NCBI RefSeq assembly: GCF_964019385.1
Contig: NC_088654.1
Location: 19,819,998 to 19,883,997 of the forward strand
Origin: Sycon ciliatum
Taxonomy: Eukaryota > Porifera > Calcarea > Leucosolenida > Sycettidae
DNA: 64,000 bases
Reading direction: 5' to 3'
Program-made: the position numbers and the translations under genes
Shown: positions 22,833 through 32,986 of the stretch, in pieces
Layout of the letters: every line of letters starts with the position of its first letter
Numbering within the stretch: the stretch's first letter is position 1
The notes under the pieces: generated by a model
Database searches by the model: none
What the model saw: only the letters and a program-made list of their open reading frames with translations
What the model was told of the DNA's origin: nothing

Positions 22833-23132
22833 ATTGTACGTCAACTTCGACTGATGTATTAAGGGATGAATTCACTTGGTGATTTTCAGCTGTGCATGTA
22901 TATACAGCCGATTTGTTACGGTTAATGTTCTGAAATGTATGACGGAGGGTTACTTTTTTCAAATCATTTATCACCGTCCCTGCAGATAGATTTTTAAGTT
23001 CTGTTCTATTTGCATCCAGAATCTTCAATGCTGGCGCCGGATTTCCATTAGCATCACAGTCAATACTAAAATTAGTTCCTTCCTTCACATGTATGATGGA
23101 GTTGTCTTCAGGGTAGGTGATAATTGGCGGAG
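22833..23132 (-). CDS. Exon: divergent immunoglobulin domain
   Basis: This is a 300-bp exon (100 codons, phase 1-1). The acceptor ctcacttgcacag precedes 23,132 and the donor T|GTAAGT follows 22,833. It has Ig cysteines in FSIDCDANGNPAPA and SAVYTCTAENHQV, but the expected tryptophan is replaced (the segment reads ALKILDAN). The surrounding GNPAPA and VYTCTAEN motifs are classic I-set. It is probably still Ig-folded, with hydrophobic replacement of Trp. Confidence 0.84.
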
Positions 23133-23454
23133 CTGTGCAAGTGAGAAAGAAAAGAATGGTAACCCAGTACATCATACAGGATAGTCGTTGCGAGGAGTAG
23201 GTTTGCCTATTAATCATGTTGATATGCACAGGCATTAGTTTTTGGGGATTGTACTTCATCCGTTAACAAAAACTTCGTGATGGATTTTGATGGATAGGAA
23301 AACGCTCAGAACAGCTCAAGAACAGTGTGTATCGACTGAAAATCACGGGACGATGGTAGTTCAGCCTATGTATAGCATCTTTACAAGACAAAGTGTTGGC
23401 GGAATGAGCAGAGAGTTCAGTTTTCGTCGCATTCACTCGACTCAAGTGCCCATC

Positions 23455-23917
23455 GGTTACCAACAACCAGTGCATGCCAGAATATGTGGTCTGATAAGTG
23501 CACGGGTAAAAAAAGTGAGGGACACGCTGGCCAGAAAAAGCCACTTCAAATAGCTGTGTGCTGTAGACCAGGCTGATTAGTGGCGGTCAATTCTTCAGCC
23601 TTGCAAGCTTCTGAATGGTGCAATCCCACCACAAGTAGCAATGGCTCCCCCCCCCCCTCCCCTGGCGATGGGAGTCAAAATGTTAGACGACATTTTGACT
23701 CCCATGGCCGGGGAGGGGGGGGGGGAGCCATTGCTACTTGTGGTAGGATTGCACCATTCAAGAGCTTGCAAGGCTGGAGAATTGACCGCCACTAATCAGA
23801 CTGGTCTACAGCACACAGCTATTTGAAGTGGCTTTTTCTGGCCAGCGTATCCCTCACTTTTTTTACCCGTGCACTTATCAGACCACATATTCCGGCATGC
23901 ACTGGCTGTTGGTAACC
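23455..23917. repeat. Near-perfect hairpin: 228-bp arms, 8-bp loop
   Basis: Bases 23,455-23,682 are repeated inverted at 23,691-23,917, separated by ttagacga. The outer ends read GGTTACCAACARCCAGTGCA. Each arm holds a C- or G-run near the centre (ctcccccccccc, and ggggaggggggggggg). Arm divergence is only a few percent, so the structure is young or corrected. It is non-coding and lies 320 bp upstream (transcript sense) of the 22,833-23,132 exon. It may be a foldback transposon; no clear target duplication was found. Confidence 0.88.
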
Positions 23918-23939
23918 ACCCAGGATTATGAAAGAAAGT

Positions 23940-24175
23940 CAGGACACACACACTCTCACACACGCACACACGTACATGCACACGCACACACGCACACACA
24001 CACGCACACACACACACTCACACGTAAATGCACACACACACCCTCACACGTAAATGCACACACACATACATACACACTCACACATGCATACACACACACA
24101 CACACATACATACACACTCACAAAATTAATACATACACACTCACACACACATACACACTCACACATGCATACAAA
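23940..24175. repeat. CA-rich microsatellite
   Basis: Interrupted (CA)n with variants acactcacacgtaaatgc and acatacatacac. The His/Thr frames across it are artefacts. Confidence 0.95.
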
Positions 24176-24279
24176 CACGTGCTCCTGTACACATCCACAG
24201 TCACGTAGATCCCAATAGCATTGATGTAAAACACTGTAATCTCCACACATAAGGATGGAAACTGTTAAGTTTCACTTAC

Positions 24280-24573
24280 AGAGAACAGACACTGTGATGG
24301 TAGTGCTGGCACTTCCACCAGCTGTGCTTGCAGTTACTGTGTAATTACCGGATGCCTCACGAAGCATACCGGACAATGTTAACGTTGCAGTGAGACATGT
24401 TGAATTTCCAGTTCCAAGGGATTTATACGTGATTAAACCTGTTAACTGAGGGTTGGTCCAAGTGACCTCCGCAGCCGTGGGATGAGGATATTGAGTTTTC
24501 AAAAAACATGCTGTGATGATTTGACTACCAGCACTATATATAATTTGTGGCGTGGCTTCAACTATCGGTATCT
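24280..24573 (-). CDS. Exon: atypical immunoglobulin-like domain
   Basis: This is a 294-bp exon (98 codons, phase 1-1). The acceptor tttttgctccacag precedes 24,573 and the donor T|GTAAGT follows 24,280. The first cysteine and the tryptophan are in IITACFLKTQYPHPTAAEVTW. The second canonical cysteine is replaced by valine (SGNYTVTASTAGG), while another cysteine sits in the E-strand region (NSTCLTATLTL). A disulphide in a different register, or a domain without one, is inferred. Confidence 0.78.
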
Positions 24574-24670
24574 CTGTGGAGCAAAAAATAGAGGATTGAT
24601 ATATTATTATAATATTCGACGAGGAGACAACAATTTTAATATGGTAATAAGGAGGACGAGCTGAAGTGAT

Positions 24671-26266
24671 ATTTGGATTACTTTATTAAACAATGTAAGC
24701 GATGGAGACGATGCGAAAACAATCTAAAAGTTAAGGAAAAACACATGCAAGAAGAAAAACAGCGATTGAAAAAGGACGATTCGAACAAGTTTTCGTACAA
24801 CACTCTTCGAGTAGTGAAGGAGAAGGTGAGCTGGGATCGGATGAGAGCGAGTGTGAGGGTGTGTGCGGGAGTCGAGACTGTGTGCGTAAGTTTCGTAATA
24901 CCAAATCTTCAGTGTACAATCATTAATTTTGGTCTCTAGTACCGACTGCTGCCGTACTTATTCTGATTCCTTTTTCTCTTTTGTGCCGTGCTCGTCATGG
25001 TTATCTGTTGCAGTTAAAGGTTTTGGAAGCAATTTGTCAGCACATTCAAAAGCCAAACGTGTGTGTCCAGAAAGATAGTATTATTACCATAATCTCTATC
25101 CTGTTCCAGAGACAGTCATGCGTTCTGGTCCATCGTATTAACCTGAACATTGTTCCTGAACATCTCAGCAAGTACAAGTGGTTTACTTTCGCACGGGACA
25201 CTCGCAATGCCAACTATGTTTACCAAATCCCCTATCTTTTCTGCCTATTCATATTGGCTCAAGCTACCCATGGAAATGAAGACAATATCCAATATTAGAC
25301 AGCTCATAGACCATGTCAAATGTCATACCAAGTTGTAGGCTCACTCACCTCTTTTGATATTTTAGTGCTGTCATTGTATCCTGTTACCCTACCTTTATTG
25401 CTATACTATTTCCTCCGTTCTTATTTTGTTCTTTAGTGCGACGGCGATTCCCGAAGAGTGTTGTACGGAAACTTGTTCGAATCATCTTTTTTCCATCGCT
25501 CTTTTTCTTCTTACATGTATTTTCCCTCCCCTTTTCGACTGTTTTTGCTAGTGTTGAAACGAGCGTATCTATAACAAACGAGCGATCAGTTCCACTAACA
25601 AACAAGCTATCGAGCGAGCTAACGTCGAGTAACGAGTTTCATTGATGTGGCAAATATGATGAAGTTGGATTTCTTTTTCAGCTGGTTCAAATAATCACCG
25701 CCAGCATTTGGGGTTGCTGCTGCTTCACTTCAGACTGCTGTTTGGTGTCGAGATGTCTTTTCAGCGCCGTCGTTGCGTAGCCTTTGTAAGAATAGACCAT
25801 TTATCAAAGATTGCAAGTAGCCCTGTTCTTCGCTGCATCGCGGACGAAAACTTCCAAATGACTGAGCGTAACTTTCACTCGAATGGAGAGGTGACCGAAG
25901 CATGTCCTGCGACAGGTCAGCAGATGCAGAACAAGACATCAGTAGAGTCCACCAAAGACAACTGAAATAACTAAAGTGTTGTGCAGGCATACAGACTTAC
26001 AGTGTAAACTGCGAGTGATTTTCACTTTGCGTGGGACTGGACTCTCGATCGACCAGGGAGTCGTACAATATTTTTCGACTCCCCGGTCGACATGTACTGC
26101 CATGTGTATATAGTACGGTGTACGGTGTTCGTTAGTGCAAAGGAGCTGGCCGCACAAACGAGCCGAGTTTCTGACGAGCGAGCTAATGAGTACCCGGTGA
26201 GATCGTTTCAACACTAGTTTTCGCATCGCCTCCATCTCTTACATTGTTTAATAAAGTAATCCAAAT
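24671..26266. mobile_element. 1.6-kb element with 50-bp terminal inverted repeats
   Basis: The left terminus 24,671-24,720 (ATTTGGATTACTTTATTAAA...) is repeated inverted at 26,217-26,266 with two mismatches. The interior holds only short frames (for example 24,673-24,939, Lys-rich), and I recognise no transposase. The target duplication is unclear. It sits about 100 bp upstream of the 24,280-24,573 exon's acceptor, in the 18.9-kb intron. Confidence 0.7.
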
Positions 26267-26660
26267 GCATTGTTCAGGGCAGTACAGACAACAAAGGTCA
26301 GGACCGCATATCGAAAACTACTGCTCGCTTGAAGACTGCATACACTGTATTCACAAACAACAACAAATCTGAAAAGTGAAAACTCTCAAAAAGAAACTAA
26401 ACAAAAAAGCCACGAGGTCCGCTCGGCGCCTCGAGCACCAAGACCATCTGCGAAAATGGAGGCATCGCAGTTCGCCCTCAAGGAAACAGCAACTATTGCA
26501 GCAAAGCGGTGAAAACTGCAAGAAAGCGAAAGCCATAGATCACGGACACAACAGAAAAAGTCAGTACCAAAGAAAGCGCATCGCTAGCCATGCAGCATTG
26601 TACACACACAGTGCACAGTGCATTGTACATTTGGCAAAAAACATAAAAGAAAATCAAGAC
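26267..26660. other. Intron, nothing recognised
   Basis: A 112-codon basic plus-strand frame (26,376-26,714) with no recognisable domain overlaps the start of the next inverted repeat. Confidence 0.35.
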
Positions 26661-27198
26661 AGAAAGGAAAAGGACATATGGAAACGAGTTAAGAGTAACT
26701 CTCCACCACTGTAACTAGATACTATATACAGTCAGTAAGTGCAACAACTAGGCACAAAACTGACAGAATACTGAGACATTCGACGTCCTGACACCTAGCT
26801 TCAACACATCTCCGTAGCGCTAACCGACAGCCTTCCAACTTGGAAGGTTCAAGGTTATGGAAAGACCAAAGAGGGGAAGGCAAGCGCAACGAAAACGAGC
26901 ACAAGCTACAGTCCCAACGGAACAAAGAATGTCGATTGTCACTGGACGATGACGAGACCAGTAGGCGATATGACAAAGCGGTCTAACTACAATTCGAAGC
27001 AGCAAAGCAGCACACCACCCAACTTGGGTGGGTCAAAAATATCAAAGATAAGTTAAGAAGGGGGAAGCTTTGCGAGAACGAAAAGTACTCTGTCAGTTTT
27101 GTGCCTAGTTGTTGCACTTTCTGACTGTATATAGTATCTAGTTACAGTGGTGGAGAGTTACTCTTAACTCGTTTCCATAATATGTCCTTTTCCTTTCT
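26661..27198. repeat. Inverted repeat, ~108-bp arms
   Basis: 26,661-26,768 is repeated inverted at 27,090-27,198 (shared ctagatactatatacagtc and aaacgagttaagagtaac). The spacer of about 320 bp contains a copy of the dispersed family seen at 100-260 and 7,751-7,885. It could be a small foldback element or two head-to-head copies of one repeat. Confidence 0.78.
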
Positions 27199-28073
27199 AC
27201 TTTTATTATTGGCTCAATACCCTAGTTTCAAAATCAAGACAGTTCAGAGTGCAAAAAACACATGCTCACATCATGTTCAAGGAAATTCAAACGAAGAGAA
27301 AAAGAGAACAGAGAAGAAGTTTAGAGAAGTACAAGAACGAAGGAATGGAGAAGAGAATCGTTCTTGAGATGAAGAGTAGAGAGAAGAGCAGAGAGACAGA
27401 CTGGAAAGAAGTTCTACAGAAGACGTGAGAGAGGAGAAAGGTGAGAGAGTAGACAGAATGAAAATAGCAAAGACAAAGTCCACAACAAATTCAAACAATG
27501 TCGATCTTGTTCACAAGTTCAACCATCAGGCAGGAACATGCATACTTGCCAACCATATCGTTTTTCCCGGTATCATACCGGGAAACTATGGTCGCTACTG
27601 GCATACCGGGGATTTTTGACTTTGATAGAAAAACTCCCAGTTTTCGGTCTGAACATCGAGTGTTCAAAAAAATGTTGTTTTGACTTTGATCGAAAACTAC
27701 CGGTATTGGCACTAAACCATGAGTGCTCATAAAGAAAAGCAGCGGTGATCACTTTTCACTCCAAACGACAAGCTTCTCCTTGCGGAACCAACATATTTTA
27801 GTGCAACAGAGGGGCGTAGCAGCCGGTCCGGCCGGTCCAGCTTTTGCCGGACCACTTTTACGCCTGGAAGTGCCCAGAATACAGGACTATGCACCCATAT
27901 TTCAAATTGTTTCCGCGGGCGACCTCCGCACCCCTTCGGCTGGACCAACTCCAACGGCAGTGCTATGCGCCTGCAACAGTTGATGCAAAAGTTATGATGC
28001 TGGCAAGACCATCAGACAAAACGGTCAAACCACAATTTAAGAACACATAGCAACACACCATACAACTTGTGTG
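27199..28073. other. Intron: purine-rich tract and possible small MITE
   Basis: 27,290-27,470 is strongly purine-rich on the plus strand. A short diverged duplication (tttgactttgatmgaaaa) lies at about 27,615-27,735. 27,807-27,973 begins CAGAGGGGCGTAGCAG and ends TGCTATGCGCCTG, weakly inverted, so it may be a hAT-type MITE (low confidence). No gene is seen. Confidence 0.35.
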
Positions 28074-29345
28074 CAGGGGCGTCACACACGGTATGACCAC
28101 TACGACTATGGTCGTACCACTTTTCGTCCAGGATGGTCCACCCAATTCATCCAAAAAAGCATTAAAAAAATTCAAGGATCTTCGGACTCGTACATAACAT
28201 CGCAACTTTCATTGCAAGGAGCATACAGACTTGATGCCTAGCACTAGCAGCTAGCTATTGCCCAAGACTCCAGGCGGCTATCCATTACGATAGGCGGTTG
28301 GAGTCACGGGTAGAGACAACCAGACGATGGATTCCTCACGGACGCATTCACTGCAAACTTGACGGAAACAGAGCTGAGCTGGCGGCGATCACTGGGTCCA
28401 GAACTAACATTTTCCAAGATCTACCATGTTACAATGGCGATCAGCATGGTCAAGAGGCACTACATGTACATGTATGTCACTTGTCAGCTACAACATTATT
28501 ATATTCTTTCCACAACGACACCTACCTAGTACCTCTGGCTCCTGACGATCTACTGCAAGCTGATGCGAAAATGCATTACAACCGCGAACGCCGCGCTTGT
28601 CAACGGAAAAGGGAAGCGCTTCTTTCACCGAAGTTGAATAGTGTTTGGACTGCTGCTCCACGGCGGCAGAATATTCTGCAGCTGTTCACCGACGCGACCC
28701 GCTTCACCTAACGATTTACGATCGTTTCGTTCTCCAAGGTTTCTGGTAGCAGCAACGAGAATTGCGTCCGCGACGACAGGACGAAAGTCTCTCGCAAACT
28801 AAAGTCCTGTTGCCACGAAGACAGAGAAGATAATCTTTTTTCTGCTTCCAGTGTTGTAGCTCTCCGGACCGGTCCACTGGCATGGCAGATCTTTCAATCC
28901 CACCGAACAAAAAAGGATCTTCTTCTCTCTCTAAAAACAACTAAAATAATTTCTTAGTGACTGTCCAGGCCGGCCGTGTACATAGTGCATGCGACGCGGC
29001 GGACTTTTTCAGAACATGACATACATTTTTGCACAGCGGCTGACGCTAGAACGCGCGCGCAGCACGCTTGTACTTCGGATTTTGCGATTTTTTTCGAGGG
29101 CAATGGGTTCCTTTTGTCTTGCATGGCTACCTACGATGTACAGAAAATACCAAAAATTCCATGACAAATTGAGAAGTATGTTTTTGGAGCTGGAGTGGGG
29201 TTGTCTAATTAGTGCTAAGGGAACCCTCCTTTTCGGCTGTAGAGTGCTGAAACGTGCCCTGTTAGCCGAAAAATCCTTATTTTTTTCTCCAGGGGACACC
29301 CCGATCCCCGGTCGTACCACTCACAGCCACCCTGTGACGCCCCTG
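28074..29345. mobile_element. hAT-like non-autonomous element, ~1.27 kb
   Basis: The ends CAGGGGCGTCACA (28,074) and its inverse TGTGACGCCCCTG (29,333-29,345) are flanked on both sides by tgtgtg. CAGGGGC termini suggest the hAT superfamily, but hAT duplications are normally 8 bp and only 6 match here. The subterminal sequence (ggggacaccccg, then gtcgtaccac) resembles the hAT end at 7,690-7,750. It contains a 137-codon frame (28,298-28,711) of unknown meaning and no transposase. Confidence 0.6.
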
Positions 29346-29819
29346 TGTGTGACTCTAAAGATTCGAAGATCGATTGGAGGGGAAGCTAAGCGAACATGAA
29401 TTGTGAAAAACGAATACCTCAGTACAGTACAGTACAGTACTTCGACCAAGAAAACTCAGATGGAAAAATAAGCACCAGTGACAAGCAGCAGCTTCACACG
29501 ACGATCGTTTCGCCGTATAGGCGAATTGATCGTCGCCGACGACCGACGACCTGTACGCACCGTAGGCGGAGAAGTGCCAGCTCCGTCCGTCTGGCAATGA
29601 CGAAGACGAGAGTTACAATGACCTGGAGCAGGAAGGGCCACGTGCCGAGGAAGCCCTAATCGCCGCAGAGATCGTGGACTGGATGTCAACCAGATGTAGC
29701 TGCCTGATGACAATCACTTTGCTGCGGTTGACAAGGACCTCTTGAAAATCTTGTTATGTCGCTCCGCCAGCTGAATACGCCGCTCTCGCCAAAGTCACAG
29801 CATGTTCTTCACAAAATAC
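29346..29819. other. Intron, nothing recognised
   Basis: No recognised domain. A gtacagtacagtac short repeat lies at about 29,420-29,440. Confidence 0.35.
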
Positions 29820-31122
29820 CTACTGGATGAGCTGACTGCGTCATTGACCGCGGGATTTGCGGACCCCGCAACAACTAACTAACTACACCAGCTCTACCGT
29901 GCCTACTTGCGCACCCGGACGCCCTGCAACTGGACAGAATACACCACCCAAAGCAACAAAGTTATTCACCTTCTCCGAATTGCTAAGTCTACATAATTAT
30001 GTCAGTAATGGCACTGGGACGAGCCACTCCACTCCACACCAAACCTACACGAACTGATGCGCGGCCTCCAGTCCTCACAACGACCTACTCTGCCAGACAT
30101 GCTCTCCCAGGGCCAGGCCCTCTCAACCCCCACTGAAAAGCAACCGCTCTGAACGCTTTCTTCATCTCGCAGAGCCAACAGTCAGTCACAGGGCGCCACG
30201 AGGAACTCCCCTCCATTTATTTACCCACACCCAATACAACTGGCCTCACTACACTTGAAACAACAGCCCAAGAGGTCTCAAAGCTACTGTCTAACCTGGA
30301 CCCGTCAACGAGCCCGGGCTGTGATGGCATACCAACAACCCGCCTACTGAAAGAGGCAGCCAGTTCACTTGCGCCATCCCTAGCAACCCTTTTTAACATC
30401 TCTTTCGAACGTTGAACTTTCCCGCAAGAGTGGAGGGACGCAACAGTCACCCCCATCCACAAGAAGGGCAGCCAAACCGAGCCCTCCAACTATCGACCGA
30501 TATCGCTGCTCAGCGTGACGTCGAAAGTGCAAGAGAGGATAGTTGCTGACCGCATCTCGAAGCACATCCAACCTCACCTCCCCAACGGCCAATCAGGTTT
30601 TCGGCCAAACGATGGCACCACACAGCAGCTATTTCGGTTAATCTATCAGATCACCGAGAAAAGAGACGCCGGGCAAACAGTAAATGCTTGCTTCTTCGAC
30701 CTATCTAAGGCGTTTGACCGGGTGTGGCACCAAGGACTGCTTGCAAAATTGGCCCACCTCGGACTCGATGGCAAATGCCTCCAGTGGCTTGCCTCTTATC
30801 TCACCGCCCGACGACAATGTGTACAAGTGGAGAGCAGGAAATCAACATGGCTGAACATTCCAGCGGGGTCCCCCAAGGCTCTGTCTTGGGGCCGCCTTTG
30901 TTCATGGCCTACTCAGTCGATCTGCGAACCGCCTGCATAAATGCCAACACTGAGTGCAGCCAGTTTGCCGACGACACTGCCATCATTGCCGCTCATGAGA
31001 AATTTCTAGCCGCAGAAAAGCACCTCCAGTCAGCTATGACAACCGCGGCACAGTGGCTGAAGGATTGGCATCTCCTAGTCAATGAAAGTAAGACCACAGT
31101 CATCCACTTTCACCACACCAAC
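29820..31122 (+). pseudogene. LINE reverse transcriptase, 5' part (split by the BEL element)
   Basis: Sense-strand LINE coding sequence. From about 30,235 it has PSTSPGCDGIPTTRLLKE, a stop at about 30,413, NYRPISLLSVTSK, FFDLSKAFDRVWHQ, then a frameshift near 30,865, [24 protein letters not shown] and ESKTTVIHF. The protein stops abruptly at 31,122, where a BEL/Pao LTR begins, and continues at 38,670. It differs from the LINEs at 14.7 and 18 kb. The endonuclease domain is not recognised upstream, so the element is 5'-truncated or decayed. Confidence 0.82.
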
Positions 31123-31755
31123 TGTCAAAATCTTATCGATTTGATTATAGAATGTAGAAGACCTTTCCAACCATGCACACACTCACACTACTACAACACA
31201 AACCACCATCGTTCATTCATCAACTACACTTCAGTCAAGAAGAAGAATAACCAATACCAAGGAGATACAAACAACGGAGAAAAGAACTGAGACGCACAAT
31301 CAGTACGCTCCGAAAACGGCGGTGCTCGGAAGCAAGCGAGGCCAAATAGATCGTGACGCAGCGCACCCGGACCCATTTAGGCCTGAGCTGCGTAGCGATC
31401 GCGTGGTCAGGTGCACTGTGGTGCCATGGAAACAAAGATGGTGGCACATGTAGCGCGTGTACCACGAGGTAGAAAGAAAGGAAAATAAATAAATAAAAAA
31501 ACTGCAGAACGAAAGTGAACGCGAAGAAGAAATATATTTGAGAGACTTTAGAGAAACAAGAATATAGTTCGCGTCTGGCGGAGGGTGCTTGCACCTAGCT
31601 AGAGGTGAGAGCACCACTGTCAGATAATGGAAAGACTGAGTTAGAAAAAGGAGAAAGACGACGGAGTTGCAGACTGAAACTACAGGAAGTTCAAGTAAGA
31701 CGTGAACACTAAATTTATATGTATTTCAAATATTCGTGAACGGCAGTTCTCAACA
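31123..31755 (-). mobile_element. BEL/Pao 3' LTR (633 bp)
   Basis: This is the LTR at the 3' end of the minus-strand element. In element sense it starts TGTTGAGAACTGCC and ends GATAAGATTTTGACA. It is nearly identical to 38,033-38,664: I count 11 substitutions and one single-base indel. Directly inside it, in element sense, is the purine-rich tggtgggag, a plausible polypurine tract. The flank ccaac (31,118-31,122) matches cgaac (38,665-38,669) at four of five positions, consistent with a 5-bp target duplication. Confidence 0.93.
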
Positions 31756-31849
31756 CTCCCACCAAACAGAAGTGTGAATGAACTAGAAAGAGAAAGGAAC
31801 AAAGAAGATTGTGAACTAGCGCGTAGAAATATAATAAGTTATACTTACC

Positions 31850-32986
31850 TTAACGCCGTGAAGTTACAAGCCGTCCACCTAGCGATGTTTTGGCGCGCCT
31901 GATCGGCAGCCTTGCGCCTCGGGCGGGTTGCTGATGGCGGTGGTGCTTGCACTCCAGGAGCATCATCCGATTGCGGGCTGCTGATGACTGCGGGGGCATC
32001 ATCCTGAGGCTGGGTACCTCGAGTGGATACAGCAGCGACAGTGGGCGTTCCACTGTGCGGCCAGACGGCATCAGGACCTCTGCTGAGCGGACGCAACCAT
32101 CTGTCGCACTTGCGTTAGCCGCTGTTACCTTGCCAATGTTCCACTGGCCACGTGGTATACCTTCGGATTTGACGATGACGATCTCCCCGACCTGTGGCTT
32201 GCCGGATAGAGACGTCTTGGGCTGGCGGTGATCAGGGTTCGCACGTTCCCTGAGTAATTGCAAGTACTCAGTCCGCCAGCATTTCCAGAAACGTTCCAAG
32301 AGAACTTGGGACGCTCTCCACCACTGCAAGATGTGATCCCGGGAGCTGATATCAGGCGAATAGTCGGGATCATCAGCAGAGGATGTGTCGACAGGGATCA
32401 GCGTGGGTCGACCACCAACGAGGAAGTGAGCTGGAGAGAGCACGAGAAGACCAGGACCTTCATCGTCAGCCGAAATGGGAGTCAGTGGGCGGTTGTTGAC
32501 GACAGCTTCAACTTCAGCCAGCAAGGTGAGGAGCTGTGGGAGCGAGAGCAACTGCCGGCCAACAACTTTCCGCATGCAGCCCTTCGCAAGGCCAACCATG
32601 CGCTCATAAATACCACCCTGCCATGGGGCGAGAGCAGTGGTGAATTTCCACGTGATCTGACGTTGAGAGAGAAAATCGCCTAGGACGGGGTCCGACGGTA
32701 GAGAGGACCAGGCATCCGGCACGGCAGAACTGGCGAGGTGAAATTGGCTGGCGTTGTCAGAATACAACAGACGCGGTACGCCACGACGAGCAATGAAGCG
32801 ACGTAAGCCAGAGATGAAGGCAGCTGTGGACATGTCATCCACGAACTCGAGATGGACAGCACGGATAGCGAAACAGGTGAATAAAACAGACCCATACCTT
32901 GGTCGTGGAGGAGTCGGACTGCTTGATGAGCAATGGTCCAAAGTAGTCCAGACCAGTGAACTCAAATGGATGAGCAGGGTTGACAC
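31850..32986 (-). pseudogene. BEL/Pao integrase catalytic core and C-terminus (frame-separated)
   Basis: This minus-strand frame gives the DDE integrase core (AIRAVHLEFVDDMST, LLYSDNASQF, WKFTTALAPWQGGIYERM) and then the C-terminal region that ends Pao polyproteins (LSGKPQVGEIVIVK). It overlaps the main gag-pol frame but is offset by one base. The true protein crosses between frames near 32,900, so a one-base indel separates the integrase catalytic core from its zinc-binding N-terminus. The copy therefore cannot make intact integrase. The stop is at 31,850, about 95 bp before the 3' LTR. Confidence 0.85.

Noticed and set aside
23580..23826. Mirror-image short proteins (MAVNSSALQA... on both strands)
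   Set aside because: They are produced by the two arms of the hairpin at 23,455-23,917 and are not independent genes.
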